A stretch of DNA of 64,000 nucleotides from Pseudomonadota bacterium (lineage in GTDB: Bacteria > Pseudomonadota > Alphaproteobacteria > Rhizobiales > Xanthobacteraceae). The stretch lies in the NCBI GenBank assembly GCA_023422775.1, contig JAFAGM010000025.1, forward strand, positions 1-64,000, given 5' to 3'. The notes below the pieces were generated by a model. It made no database searches and was not told the origin of the DNA. It was given only the letters and a program-made list of their open reading frames with translations. Below are positions 7,980 through 17,600 of this stretch, piece after piece. The number at the start of each line of letters is the position of its first letter. Position 1 is the first letter of the stretch. A program made the translations under genes and the position numbers.

Positions 7980-9271
7980 GGCAGGTTGAGACGCAATCCG
8001 ACGGAGCGCGAGTGGGCATCGAGACCCTCGGCTTTACCCAGGGTCATCGCTGCCGGCCCCAGCGCGCGCAACTGGTCCGGCCCGCATTTGAGAATCGAGG
8101 TTCGCTTCATGAAGTCTAGCACGCCGAGACCGGACGAAAACCGCGCCGAGCGCGCGGTCGGCAGCACGTGGTTGGAGCCGCCGACATAGTCGCCGATCGC
8201 CTCCGGCGTATGAGGCCCGAGGAAGATCGCCCCGGCGTTGCGGACTTTTGCCGCGAGCGCTTCGGCATCCGCGGTCATGATTTCCAGATGTTCGGCGGCG
8301 ATCGCATTTGCGAGCTCGACCGCGTCGTCGGGCCGGCCGACCGTGATGATGGCACCGAAATCGTTCCACGAGGCCCGCGCGATATCGGCGCGTGGCAGCG
8401 TCTTGAGCTGGGACTCCACCGCGCTTTCGACCTCGGCGGCGAGCCTTGCGCTGTCGGTGATCAGGATCGACTGCGCGCTCGCATCGTGTTCGGCCTGCGC
8501 CAAAAGATCAGCGGCGATCCAGCCGGCGTTGCCGGTGTCGTCGGCGATCACGAGCACTTCGGAGGGGCCGGCGATCATGTCGATGCCGACCTTGCCGAAC
8601 ACCTGCCGCTTGGCGGCGGCGACATAGGCGTTGCCGGGGCCGACGATCTTTGCGACCGGCGCAATCGTCGCCGTGCCGTAGGCAAGCGCCGCCACCGCCT
8701 GCGCGCCGCCGACGCGATAGATCTCGGACACGCCGCCGAGATGCGCCGCCGCCAGCACCAGCGGGTTGAGCCTGCCGTCCGGCGACGGCACCACCATCAC
8801 CACGCGTGGCACGCCCGCGACTTTCGCCGGCACCGCGTTCATCAGCACGGACGAAGGATATGCCGCAGTGCCGCCGGGCACGTAGAGCCCGACCGCATCG
8901 ACCGCGCTCCAGCGCCAGCCGAGTTCGACACCGAGCGCATCGGTGAAGCGCTCGTCTTTCGGCAACTGCCTGTCGTGGAACGTCTCGATCCGGTCGCGGG
9001 CGAATTTGAGCGCGTCGAGCGTGGCGGCGTCGCAGGCCTTTACCGCCGCGTCGATCTCGGCTGCGGTCACGCGCAGGCCGGCGGCGTCGATCTCGAGCCG
9101 GTCGAATTTCTTCGTCGCTTCGATCAGGGCGGCATCGCCGCGCGCGGCCACGTCATCGACGATGGCGCGGGTGGCGCGCTCGACATCGGCCGAAACCTCG
9201 CGCTTGGCGGCGAGGAATTCCTTGAAACGTGAACCGAAATCGGCGCTGCTGGTATCCAGGCGAACGGGCAT
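7976..9271 (-). CDS. hisD: histidinol dehydrogenase
   Basis: A 431-residue enzyme for the last two steps of histidine synthesis: histidinol to histidinal to histidine, NAD and zinc dependent. VGLYVPGGTAAYPSSVLMN, KIVGPGNAYVAAAKRQVFG and DMIAGPSEVLVIAD are the family blocks. AEHLE carries the catalytic Glu/His pair, and GDYVGGSNHVLPT holds zinc and substrate contacts. The frame opens 18 codons earlier, but the ATG giving MPVRLDTSSADF matches family start points. It is upstream of the UPF0262 gene with a 4-bp overlap. Confidence 0.96.
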   Translation of the reverse strand: MPVRLDTSSADFGSRFKEFLAAKREVSADVERATRAIVDDVAARGDAALIEATKKFDRLEIDAAGLRVTAAEIDAAVKACDAATLDALKFARDRIETFHDRQLPKDERFTDALGVELGWRWSAVDAVGLYVPGGTAAYPSSVLMNAVPAKVAGVPRVVMVVPSPDGRLNPLVLAAAHLGGVSEIYRVGGAQAVAALAYGTATIAPVAKIVGPGNAYVAAAKRQVFGKVGIDMIAGPSEVLVIADDTGNAGWIAADLLAQAEHDASAQSILITDSARLAAEVESAVESQLKTLPRADIARASWNDFGAIITVGRPDDAVELANAIAAEHLEIMTADAEALAAKVRNAGAIFLGPHTPEAIGDYVGGSNHVLPTARSARFSSGLGVLDFMKRTSILKCGPDQLRALGPAAMTLGKAEGLDAHSRSVGLRLNLP

Positions 9272-9346
9272 GGGCTTTCTACGGGCATCAGGTCGGAGGC
9301 CCCTGCTCAATGGCGCGGCTGCCATGGGCCGTCAACCCTTTGGGGG

Positions 9347-9388
9347 CCGTCATTCCGGGTTCGGGCTTCGCCCGCCCCGGAATGACGG
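9347..9388. repeat. RPE/REP-like palindromic repeat
   Basis: Outer arms CCGTCATTCCGGG (9347-9359) and CCCGGAATGACGG (9376-9388), with an inner stem CGGGC (9362-9366) and GCCCG (9370-9374). The same outer core recurs at 43831-43868 with a different inner stem. It is located between DUF2948 and hisD. Confidence 0.75.
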
Positions 9389-9396
9389 GGCTTTTC

Positions 9397-9852
9397 TCAC
9401 CCCTCCGGCCCCAGCGGCGCGATGGCCAGATCACTGGTGCCGAGGTCGTCGGTGCCGAGATCGGTCAGTTCGCATTCCAGGCACTCGACGTCCAGCCGCA
9501 GCGCCCCGCCATGGCTGAAGAGGAGGATGGCGCTGCCGCCGGGGGCGTCGCCGGGGTGGATTTCGATCCCGACCAGTTCCAGCACGGCCTCGGGGGCGTC
9601 CAGATCGATGTTGCGCGACTTGCATGCCAGCACCCGGTCGAACCGCAATGCCGCGATCGAGCGGCGCGGGGCGGTTCCGCCCGACAGGGTCTGCTCCCAG
9701 TCCAGCCGGTTCATCCCGACCACCAGCCGCTTGTCGTCCTGCCGCCAGACGATATCGGAGGCCTGCACGCGGGCGTCCTGCACATGGGCCGAAATCACGG
9801 CGAGATCGTCGGCATCGAGCGCTATCAGTTTGAGCTGTTCGGGTGCCGGCAT
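9397..9852 (-). CDS. DUF2948 family protein
   Basis: A 151-residue protein that begins LKLIALDADDLAVISAHVQDA, the diagnostic start of DUF2948, and ends with the conserved region LRLDVECLECELTDLG. It is conserved in alphaproteobacteria between murA and hisD; its function is unknown. It begins 28 bases after the murA stop, so the two are probably cotranscribed. The C-terminus is Pro/Gly-rich and stops just before the palindromic repeat. Confidence 0.92.
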   Translation of the reverse strand: MPAPEQLKLIALDADDLAVISAHVQDARVQASDIVWRQDDKRLVVGMNRLDWEQTLSGGTAPRRSIAALRFDRVLACKSRNIDLDAPEAVLELVGIEIHPGDAPGGSAILLFSHGGALRLDVECLECELTDLGTDDLGTSDLAIAPLGPEG

Positions 9853-9879
9853 TCGCGGGAGTCCTTGGCTGTGAACGCG

Positions 9880-11169
9880 TCAGTCGCTGATGCGCTGGAT
9901 CGATGCGCCGCAGGCGGAGAGCTTTTCCTCCAGCCGCTCGAAACCGCGATCCAGATGATAGATCCGGTTGACCATGGTTTCGCCCTCCGCCGCAAGGCCC
10001 GCGATGACCAGCGACACCGAGGCGCGCAGATCGGTCGCCATGACAGGCGCCCCGCGCAGCCGCGCGGTTCCGTCGATCGTCGCGGTTTCGCCGTCGAGCG
10101 ATATACGCGCCCCGAACCGCGCCAGTTCCTGCACATGCATGAAGCGGTTCTCGAAGATCGTCTCCGTGATCTGCGAGGAACCGCCGGCGCAGGCCATCAG
10201 CGCCATCAATTGCGCCTGGAGATCGGTGGGAAAACCTGGAAACGGCGCGGTCGATACCGTCACCGGCCGGATCCCCGCACCGTTCCTGGTGACGCGGATA
10301 CCGTCCTTGTTGACGGTGATGTCGGCGCCGGCCTCGGTCAGCACGTCGAGCGCCGATTGCAGCAGTTCGGGGCGGGCGCCGGCAAGCTGGACGTCGCCGC
10401 CGGTCATTGCCACTGCCATCGCATAGGTGCCGGCCTCGATCCGGTCGGGCAGCACGGTGTGCCGCGCGCCGTGAAGCTTTTCGACGCCCTCGATCACGAT
10501 ACGCGGCGTGCCGGCGCCGGTGATGCGCGCGCCCATCTTGTTGAGGCAATCGGCGACGTCGGCAATTTCAGGCTCGCAGGCGGCGTTGGTGATGATGGAC
10601 GTGCCCTTGGCGAGCGTCGCCGCCATCAGCGCAACATGGGTGCCGCTCACCGTCACCTTGGGAAAATCGATGGTCGCGCCGCGCAAGCCGCCGGGCGCTT
10701 TCGCCACCACATAGCCGGCGTCGATGGCAAGGTCAGCACCGAGCTTCTCCAGCGCCATGATCAGGAGATCGACCGGCCGCGTGCCGATCGCGCAACCGCC
10801 CGGCAGCGAAACCTTCGCATCGTGCATGCGCGCAAGCAGCGGCGCGATCACCCAGAAGCTGGCGCGCATCCGCGACACCAGTTCATAGGGCGCGGTAGTG
10901 TCGATGATGCTGGCGGCCGAGATGTGCAGGGTCTGGCCCTGGTACGCACGATCGCCCGGCCGCTTGCCCGCGGACATGATGTCGACGCCGTGATTGCCGA
11001 GGATGCGCTGCAGCTGGGCTACGTCGGCAAGCCGCGGCACGTTGTCGAGGATCAGGGTTTCATCCGTCAGCAGCGCCGCGATCATCAGCGGCAGGGCGGC
11101 ATTCTTCGCGCCCGAAATCGCAATGGTGCCGTTGAGCTTGCTGCCACCCACGATCCGGATGCGATCCAT
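9880..11169 (-). CDS. murA: UDP-N-acetylglucosamine 1-carboxyvinyltransferase
   Basis: A 429-residue EPSP-synthase-fold enzyme that transfers enolpyruvate from PEP to UDP-GlcNAc, the first committed step of peptidoglycan synthesis in the cytoplasm. ISGAKNAALPLM is the N-terminal substrate loop. Cys126 in LPGGCAIGTRPVDL is the catalytic, fosfomycin-reactive Cys. FPTDLQAQ and FENRFMHVQEL are later signatures. It is the first gene of the run leading to tRNA-Phe; the 296-bp gap upstream should hold the promoter, and no other feature was seen there. Confidence 0.97.
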   Translation of the reverse strand: MDRIRIVGGSKLNGTIAISGAKNAALPLMIAALLTDETLILDNVPRLADVAQLQRILGNHGVDIMSAGKRPGDRAYQGQTLHISAASIIDTTAPYELVSRMRASFWVIAPLLARMHDAKVSLPGGCAIGTRPVDLLIMALEKLGADLAIDAGYVVAKAPGGLRGATIDFPKVTVSGTHVALMAATLAKGTSIITNAACEPEIADVADCLNKMGARITGAGTPRIVIEGVEKLHGARHTVLPDRIEAGTYAMAVAMTGGDVQLAGARPELLQSALDVLTEAGADITVNKDGIRVTRNGAGIRPVTVSTAPFPGFPTDLQAQLMALMACAGGSSQITETIFENRFMHVQELARFGARISLDGETATIDGTARLRGAPVMATDLRASVSLVIAGLAAEGETMVNRIYHLDRGFERLEEKLSACGASIQRISD

Positions 11170-11465
11170 GCCGAAACCCCCTTGCTATGCACAAATGACA
11201 GAACTGATTGGTCCAGGCTCAAAGGCTTGGAAGTTTGCGGCTATTTGATGAGGCGAAACGCTGATTTGCCCAACCAAATCCGCTGCCCGGCATCATGCCA
11301 CCTTCCACACGCCTTGGCTGCCGGCGCGGTTTGTGGTTTGACCATCATGGCGGAGCATACCCGGCTGTCCGCCGGCGCTGGTCATGCTGATGTCAGAAGA
11401 GCAGCACATTCTCGGCGGCTATGGATTTTCGGCAACAACCTGCCGGACAAGAAACGGAGCTTCCA

Positions 11466-11675
11466 ATGAAGATCAGCGCACGCAACCAGCTCAAGGGTAC
11501 CATCGTCGATGTCGTGAAGGGCGCGACCACATCGCATATCCGGATCGATATCGGTGGCGGGGTCGTCGTCACCTCCTCGATCACCAACGAGGCGGTCGAC
11601 GAACTCAAGCTTGCCAAGGGCAAGACGGCCACAGCCGTGATCAAGGCGAGCGACGTGATGGTGGGCGTCGATTGA
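11466..11675 (+). CDS. Mop/TOBE-type molybdate-binding protein (molbindin)
   Basis: A 69-residue protein that is a single TOBE/Mop domain. It opens MKISARNQLKGTIVDV, contains the GATTSHIRIDIGGG ligand segment, and ends with ATAVIKASDVMVG. Molbindins bind molybdate or tungstate oxyanions in the cytoplasm as oligomers. The ATG has a GGAG site upstream. Its TGA overlaps the TTG start of the ABC binding-protein gene, so it is translationally coupled to the importer, which hints that the importer's cargo is molybdate. Confidence 0.88.
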   Translation: MKISARNQLKGTIVDVVKGATTSHIRIDIGGGVVVTSSITNEAVDELKLAKGKTATAVIKASDVMVGVD

Positions 11676-12694
11676 TCGATCGCCGCGCGCTGATCGCGGG
11701 CCTGTCGGCGGCGCTCGTCGCGCCGCGGCTTGCGTTAGCGCAGAGCATCAAGGATGCCGCCGGGCGCACGGTCGCCGTCCCCGCGAAAGTGTCGCGGGTG
11801 TTCCCGGCCGGACCGCCGGCGGCGATCCTGCTTTACACGCTGGCGCCGGACCTGCTGATCGGCTGGGCCCGCGCCAACCGGCCGGAGGAATGCGCCTACC
11901 TGCTGCCGGACATCTGCACGCGTCCGGAGGTCGGCCGCATCACCGGACGCGGCAACACCGCCAACCTGGAAACGGTGCTGGCGCTGAAGCCTGATCTCAT
12001 TCTCGACGTCGGTTCGACCAGCGCGACCTTTGTCTCGCTGGCGGATCGTGTGCAGGAGCAGACCGGCATTCCCTACGCCTTGCTCGATGGCCGCTTCGCC
12101 GGCATCGCCGCCACCTACCGCACGGTGGGGAAACTGCTTGGCCGGCCGGACGATGCGGAGAAGCTGGCGCGCTACGCCGAGGATGCGCTGAAGGCAATCC
12201 TGGGCCGCGTTGAACCGGTAGCCGCGAACGAGCGGCCAAAGGTCTATTACGCGCGCGGGCCGCGCGGGCTTTCGACCGGGCTCGGCGGCTCGATCAATGT
12301 CGAGACCGTCGAGATGCTCGGCCGCAACGTCGCGGGCGAAACGAAGGGCGGGCTTGCCAATGTTTCGATCGAACAGGTGCTGGTGTGGAATCCGGACGTG
12401 ATCGTCACCATCGATCAGGAGTTCGCCGCGACCGTGCGAAACGATCCTGCCTGGGCCGCGGTCAAGGCGGTGCGCGACAACCGGGTCCATCTGTCGCCGG
12501 AGATGCCGTTCGGCTGGGTGGATTTTCCGCCGTCCGTCAACCGCCTGATCGGGCTGTGGTGGCTCGGCAAGATCCTTTACCCGGAGCGTTTTCCGGAAGA
12601 CCTCAAGACACTGACGGCAGAGTTCTACACGCGATTCTATCATGTCACGCCGTCGCCGGCGCAAATCGACCATGTACTTGCGGGCCGGGATTGA
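11672..12694 (+). CDS. ABC transporter periplasmic binding protein (BtuF/FecB-like, possibly MolA type)
   Basis: A 340-residue helical-backbone binding protein of the cobalamin/Fe3+-siderophore group. It has an arginine-pair signal sequence (DRRALIAGLSAAL...ALAQS) that looks Tat-like. The mature protein starts IKDAAGRTVAVPAKVSRV, and the pattern LETVLALKPDLILDVG is typical of the family. Start is TTG overlapping the mop stop (TTGA); alternatives lie further upstream in the same frame but would cover mop. The cargo is inferred from the mop gene: H. influenzae MolA is a molybdate-binding member of this fold. Iron or cobalamin remain possible. Confidence 0.85.
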   Translation: MIDRRALIAGLSAALVAPRLALAQSIKDAAGRTVAVPAKVSRVFPAGPPAAILLYTLAPDLLIGWARANRPEECAYLLPDICTRPEVGRITGRGNTANLETVLALKPDLILDVGSTSATFVSLADRVQEQTGIPYALLDGRFAGIAATYRTVGKLLGRPDDAEKLARYAEDALKAILGRVEPVAANERPKVYYARGPRGLSTGLGGSINVETVEMLGRNVAGETKGGLANVSIEQVLVWNPDVIVTIDQEFAATVRNDPAWAAVKAVRDNRVHLSPEMPFGWVDFPPSVNRLIGLWWLGKILYPERFPEDLKTLTAEFYTRFYHVTPSPAQIDHVLAGRD

Positions 12695-12707
12695 TAGCCT
12701 TCGGCGC

Positions 12708-13727
12708 ATGAGCAAAGCCAGATCTGCGCTACCCGGATTTGCGATCGCGATCGCGGTCCTGTTTGCAGGCCTGTTGCTGGCGCTGACGGTCGGGCGCTAT
12801 CCGATTTCGCTCGGCGATCTCGTCGGCGCGCTGCTGGCGAAGGCAGGCCTCCAGCGCGGCGACCTATCGCCGGCGGTCGAAAGCGTCATCTGGCAGGTGC
12901 GCGGGCCGCGCGTGATGGCGGCGATGCTGGTCGGGGCGGCGCTCGCGGTGGCCGGCACGGCGTTCCAGGGATTGTTTCGGAACCCGCTGGTGTCGCCGGA
13001 CATTCTGGGGGCATCGTCGGGCGCGGCGCTCGGCGCCGTGCTCGGCATCTATCTCTCGCTCGGCGTGTTCGCGATCCAGGCTATCGCGTTTGTCGGCGGG
13101 CTGGTCGCTGTCGGCATCGTCTACGTGATCGGCGCGTCGTTGCGCTCGCGCGATCCGATCCTGGTGCTGGTACTGACCGGCGTCGTGGTCGGATCGCTGT
13201 TCGGCGCCGGCGTCGGCCTCGTGAAATATCTCGCCGATCCCTACAACCAGTTGCCGGCGATGACGTTCTGGCTGCTCGGCAGCCTTTCCGCGACCGGGGT
13301 CAATGACCTGCTGCCGCTGTTCGGTCCGGTCGCGATCGGCACCGCCGTGCTGATCGCGCTGCGCTGGCGCATGAACGTGATGTCGCTTCCCGAAGAGGAG
13401 GCCCGCGCGCTCGGCGTCGACACCGGGCCGTTGCGCATCGCCATCGTTGCCGCCGCCACGTTGGTCACCTCGGCCAGCGTCGCCACCGCCGGAATCATCG
13501 GCTGGGTCGGCCTCGTCGTGCCGCATCTGGCACGCTCGCTGGTCGGTCCTGATTTCGCTCGGCTGTTGCCGGCGGCGGCAATCCTCGGCGGCGGCTACCT
13601 GCTGCTGATCGACACGCTGGCGCGCACCCTGGCGCAGGTCGAAATTCCGCTCGGCATCCTGACCGCGGTGATCGGCACGCCGTTCTTCATCTGGCTGCTC
13701 GCCAGCGTGCAGAAGAACTGGTCATGA
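12708..13727 (+). CDS. ABC transporter permease, FecCD/BtuC family
   Basis: A 339-residue integral membrane protein with about ten transmembrane segments. GPRVMAAMLVGAALAVAGTAFQG is the classic FecCD block, and the coupling helix EEEARALGVD and GWVGLVVPHLAR are also conserved. The ATG chosen follows the binding-protein stop by 13 bases; an ATG 36 bases earlier is open but overlaps it. As a type II importer permease it should dimerise and pair with the ATPase whose start overlaps its stop by four bases. Confidence 0.93.
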   Translation: MSKARSALPGFAIAIAVLFAGLLLALTVGRYPISLGDLVGALLAKAGLQRGDLSPAVESVIWQVRGPRVMAAMLVGAALAVAGTAFQGLFRNPLVSPDILGASSGAALGAVLGIYLSLGVFAIQAIAFVGGLVAVGIVYVIGASLRSRDPILVLVLTGVVVGSLFGAGVGLVKYLADPYNQLPAMTFWLLGSLSATGVNDLLPLFGPVAIGTAVLIALRWRMNVMSLPEEEARALGVDTGPLRIAIVAAATLVTSASVATAGIIGWVGLVVPHLARSLVGPDFARLLPAAAILGGGYLLLIDTLARTLAQVEIPLGILTAVIGTPFFIWLLASVQKNWS

Positions 13728-14485
13728 TCCTCGAGGGCCATCAACTCACGATCGGCTATCCGGACCGCGTCGTCGGCACCGGCCTCGACGTCAAACTGCA
13801 AAGGGGCGAGGTGCTGGCGCTGCTCGGGCCGAACGGCTGCGGCAAGACCACGCTGCTCAAGACGCTGCTCGGACTGCTGGCGCCAAAGGCGGGCGAAGTG
13901 CGGTTCGACGGCGCTTCGCTGTCGGGACGTTCGATCCGCGAGCGCGCACGGCTGATCGCCTATGTGCCGCAGACCCATGTCGCGACATTCGCCTTCACCG
14001 TGGAAGCGGTGGTGCTGATGGGCCGCACCGCGCATGGCGACCTGTTCGCCCGGCCGACGGCTGGGGATCGCGAGGTCGCCGCCCGCATGCTCGACCGTCT
14101 CGGCATCGCGGCACTGGCGCAACGGCCCTACACCATGATTTCGGGCGGCGAACGCCAACTGGCGCTGCTGGCGCGCGCGCTGGCGCAGGAACCGCAGTTC
14201 ATCGTGCTGGACGAGCCTACCGCCAACCTCGACTTCGGCAACCAGGGCAAGGTGATGCGCGAGATCCGCGCACTGGCGGCGTCCGGGCTCGGCGTCCTCT
14301 TCACCACCCATGATCCCAATCACGCGCTGCGCGCCGCCGACCGCGCCTATCTCCTGCGCGGCGGCGAGCGCATCGCCGAGGGACCCGTGCAACAGATCCT
14401 GACCCGCGAACGGCTGGAAATGCTCTACGGCGCACCGGTGCAGACCATTGCCGACGCGACCGGGACGGCATTCATTCCGGGCTGA
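13724..14485 (+). CDS. ABC transporter ATPase, FecE/BtuD family
   Basis: A 253-residue ATPase. The Walker A is GPNGCGKTT, the Q-loop lies in IAYVPQTH, the signature is ISGGERQLALLARAL, Walker B and the D-loop are VLDEPTANLD, and the H-loop is FTTHDPNHA. It completes the mop/binding-protein/permease/ATPase operon on the plus strand and overlaps the permease by ATGA. About 200 bases of DNA without visible features follow before the next gene. Confidence 0.94.
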   Translation: MILEGHQLTIGYPDRVVGTGLDVKLQRGEVLALLGPNGCGKTTLLKTLLGLLAPKAGEVRFDGASLSGRSIRERARLIAYVPQTHVATFAFTVEAVVLMGRTAHGDLFARPTAGDREVAARMLDRLGIAALAQRPYTMISGGERQLALLARALAQEPQFIVLDEPTANLDFGNQGKVMREIRALAASGLGVLFTTHDPNHALRAADRAYLLRGGERIAEGPVQQILTRERLEMLYGAPVQTIADATGTAFIPG

Positions 14486-14686
14486 GGTGAAGGCCGGACC
14501 AGAATACGGCACGCCATTCCAGGACGGGTTTCTGGTGCAAAATCAGGCTGTACGGCCGCGAACACATGGTGTTCAATCCGTGGAACCGCCTGCCCGAGCA
14601 CTTGCCTGGCAGCGTCGACCGGATGCGCGCCCAGCGGCCTATCCTGCCTCCCCGCAGGCGCGGCGGAAACCCAACATGGTGGCGTC

Positions 14687-17600
14687 ATGAGCAGCCAGCC
14701 GAAGCCGGATCAGCCGGGCGGACTTCAGTGGACGCGGTCGGCGCCGGGCGTCGGGAGCGAGGCCCTGCACGCCGAACGCCGCCAGCTTACCGTGGCATTT
14801 GTCGACATCATCGGCTCGACACCCCTGAGCGAGCGCATCGATCCCGAAGAATTCTTCGCCGTCATCAGAACCTACCGCGATATCTGCGACCGGGAGATTC
14901 GCCGCTACGGCGGTCATATCGCCAGACTGATCGGGGACGGATTGCTGGCATATTTTGGCGTGCCGCAAGCTCATGAGAATGATCCCGAACGCGCGGTGCG
15001 CGCTTCGCTCGCGATCGCCGCGGCGATCAAGGAACATGAGTTTCCGCTGTCGGATGGCAGCTTCGTCCGCCTTGGTGTGCGCATCGGGGTGAACACCGGG
15101 GTGGTGGTCGTCGGCAGCGTCCCCGGCGAGCCTCCCGATCGGCGGGAAGTGTTCGGCAGTTCCGCACACGTCGCCGCCCGCCTGCAGGGGCTCGCCGGCG
15201 AGAATGGCGTCGTGGTCGGTTCGAGCACTTACGAACTGACGCGCGGAACGTTCAGTTACGCGCCGCTTGGCAGACGGCCGCTCAAGGGCGTCGAGGAGCC
15301 GATCGATGCGTGGCGTGCGGAAGCCCTTGCGTCCAGCGAGAGCAGATTCGACCGCGCGCGGAGGTCGCCTCTCGCCCCGATGATCAGCCGCACCGGCGAA
15401 AGCGCATTGCTCGCCGAGATGTGGCAGCAAACCACAGCAGGTTCGGGACAGGTTGGCATCATTTCCGGCGAGCCCGGCATAGGGAAGTCGCGTCTGATCC
15501 GCCAGTTCCGCAGTGACCTTGACGCGTCTCCGCGCGATGTCCTGTCGCTGCAATGCTCGCCATTCCACGTCAACACCCCGCTCGCCCCCGAGATCGAGAG
15601 GCTCAGGCGCGCGACCGGCATCCGGGAAACTGACGACCCGGAGCTTGCACTGGCCAAATTGCGCGCGCTCCTGAGAGCCGTCCCCAATGTCGCGCGCGTG
15701 CTTCGATACTATGGGGCGATCCTGTCCATACCGGCCTGCCCGGACTACGAACCCGCGGATCTCGGCTCTCCCTTCGAGCGCGAGCGTGCTTTTCAGATGC
15801 TCATCGATGTTCTCGTCGCCGCTTCGCGCAAGCGGCCCATCCTGGGAATCATCGAAGACGTCCAATGGATAGACCCGACCACGAGCGCATTGCTGGCGCG
15901 CATAATTGCCCGCTGTTCCGGCGAGCGGATCATGATTTTGATCACGCATCGCGACGACTACGGGGCGGACTGGTTGTCGGGCCTGGCAGTTCGAAGAATT
16001 GCTCTGCAAAAGCTGGCGCCGCACGAATGCGAGCAGATGGTTGCGGCCGTCGCGGGCGGCGATATCGTGTCGCGCCGGATCACCAGCCAGATCGTGGAAA
16101 GAACCGATGGCGTGCCGCTCTTCGTGGAGGAGTTTACGCGGGCCGTGATCGATTCCCGCGCAGTCGAGCGCGACACCGACGGCCTGGCGTTGGGCGAGAA
16201 ATTGCCCAAGCCATTGGTGCCGTCAAGCATTCACGATTCGCTGATGGAACGGCTTGATCGTCTCGGTCCCGCAAAGCGCGTCGCACAGATCGCTTCCGTT
16301 TTCGGCAGGCAGTTCACGCATGACGCCATACTGAACGTGCTTCCGGGAAGAGGCCAGACGCTGCAACATTCGTTGCAGGCGCTGGAGAGCGCCGGGATCG
16401 TGTACCGCATCGAGGACTCCCAGATCGCCCTGTTCGCGTTCAAGCACGCGATGATACAGGAAGCCGCCTATTCCTCGCTGCTGAAGGAAGAACGGCGCGA
16501 ACTCCACGCGCGCGTCGCATCGTGGCTGCTTCAGGAGGCAACGATCCGGGAGAGCCGCCAGCCCGCCGTGCTCGGCTATCACTATGCACGCGCAGGCAAC
16601 ATTCCGGAGGCGATCGAGGCCTGGCTTCAGGCGGGCAAATCGGCGCTCCGCCGATCAGCCACCAAGGAGGCCGTGGCCCATCTTCGCGAGGGGCTCTCGC
16701 TGATTCCGAAGCTGCCCGCTTCGCCACAGCGTTTTGAGGCTGAAATCGCACTGCAGTCCAACCTCGCGATGGCCTACACCGCCAACGCCGGGTGGTCCGA
16801 TCCGAACGTCTATGGACCCTACAGTCGCGCACTCAAGCTTTGCGCAAACCACGGCACCATTCGCGAGAAGGCGACGGTGCTGTTTGGAAGTACCATAGCC
16901 AAGCTGGTCAACTGCGAGCTCACCAAGGGCCTCGGGCACGCGCAGGATTTCGTCCGGCGGGCCGAGGAATGGCGCGACGACGAGGCCGTGCTCATGGCGT
17001 ACACCGCGGCCGTAATCGCCAATTTCTTTCTCGGTCGCCTGGAGCAGGCGAGCGACCTCGCGGCACTGATCAGCGCCCGCTACGATCCTCGTCAGCACGG
17101 CAAACTGGTCCAGATCTATCAACATGATCCGTTGATCGTGTCGCTGGTCTATTCCGGACACATCGAATGGCTGTTGGGCCGGCCCGGCCGGGCCAGGGAG
17201 TGCTGCGAAACGGCGCGGCAACTGGCAAACGAGATCGGGCATCCTTTCATGCTGGCATTTGCCTCCATTCTGGGCGTGGCCGATCACTGGTATGAAGGCG
17301 ATCTTGCGGCCAACCTGGCCAGCGTCGAGCGCGGTCTGAAGGTCGCCGACGAGTTCGGCTATCCGATGTACCGGGTCATCGGGCCGTTGTGGGCGACGGC
17401 GGCGCTGGCTGCACGGGGTCCGGCGCCGAAGGTGCTCGATCAACTGTCCGGCCTGCTCGGCAAACTACCCGCCGAGAACAGGTGCATTCAGATGCCGCTC
17501 TATCGGATCCTCCTCGCCACCGAATTCGGACGGATCGGGCAGATCGAAAGGGCCCGAAGCCTCGCGGCTTCGGCCGAGGCCCTGATGAAGCAAACCGGCG

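Noticed and set aside
9229..11469. A 746-codon open frame on the plus strand
   Set aside because: It lies opposite hisD, DUF2948 and murA, which are clear genes. Its product is low-complexity (His/Arg/Gly-rich), as expected for the antisense of GC-rich coding DNA.
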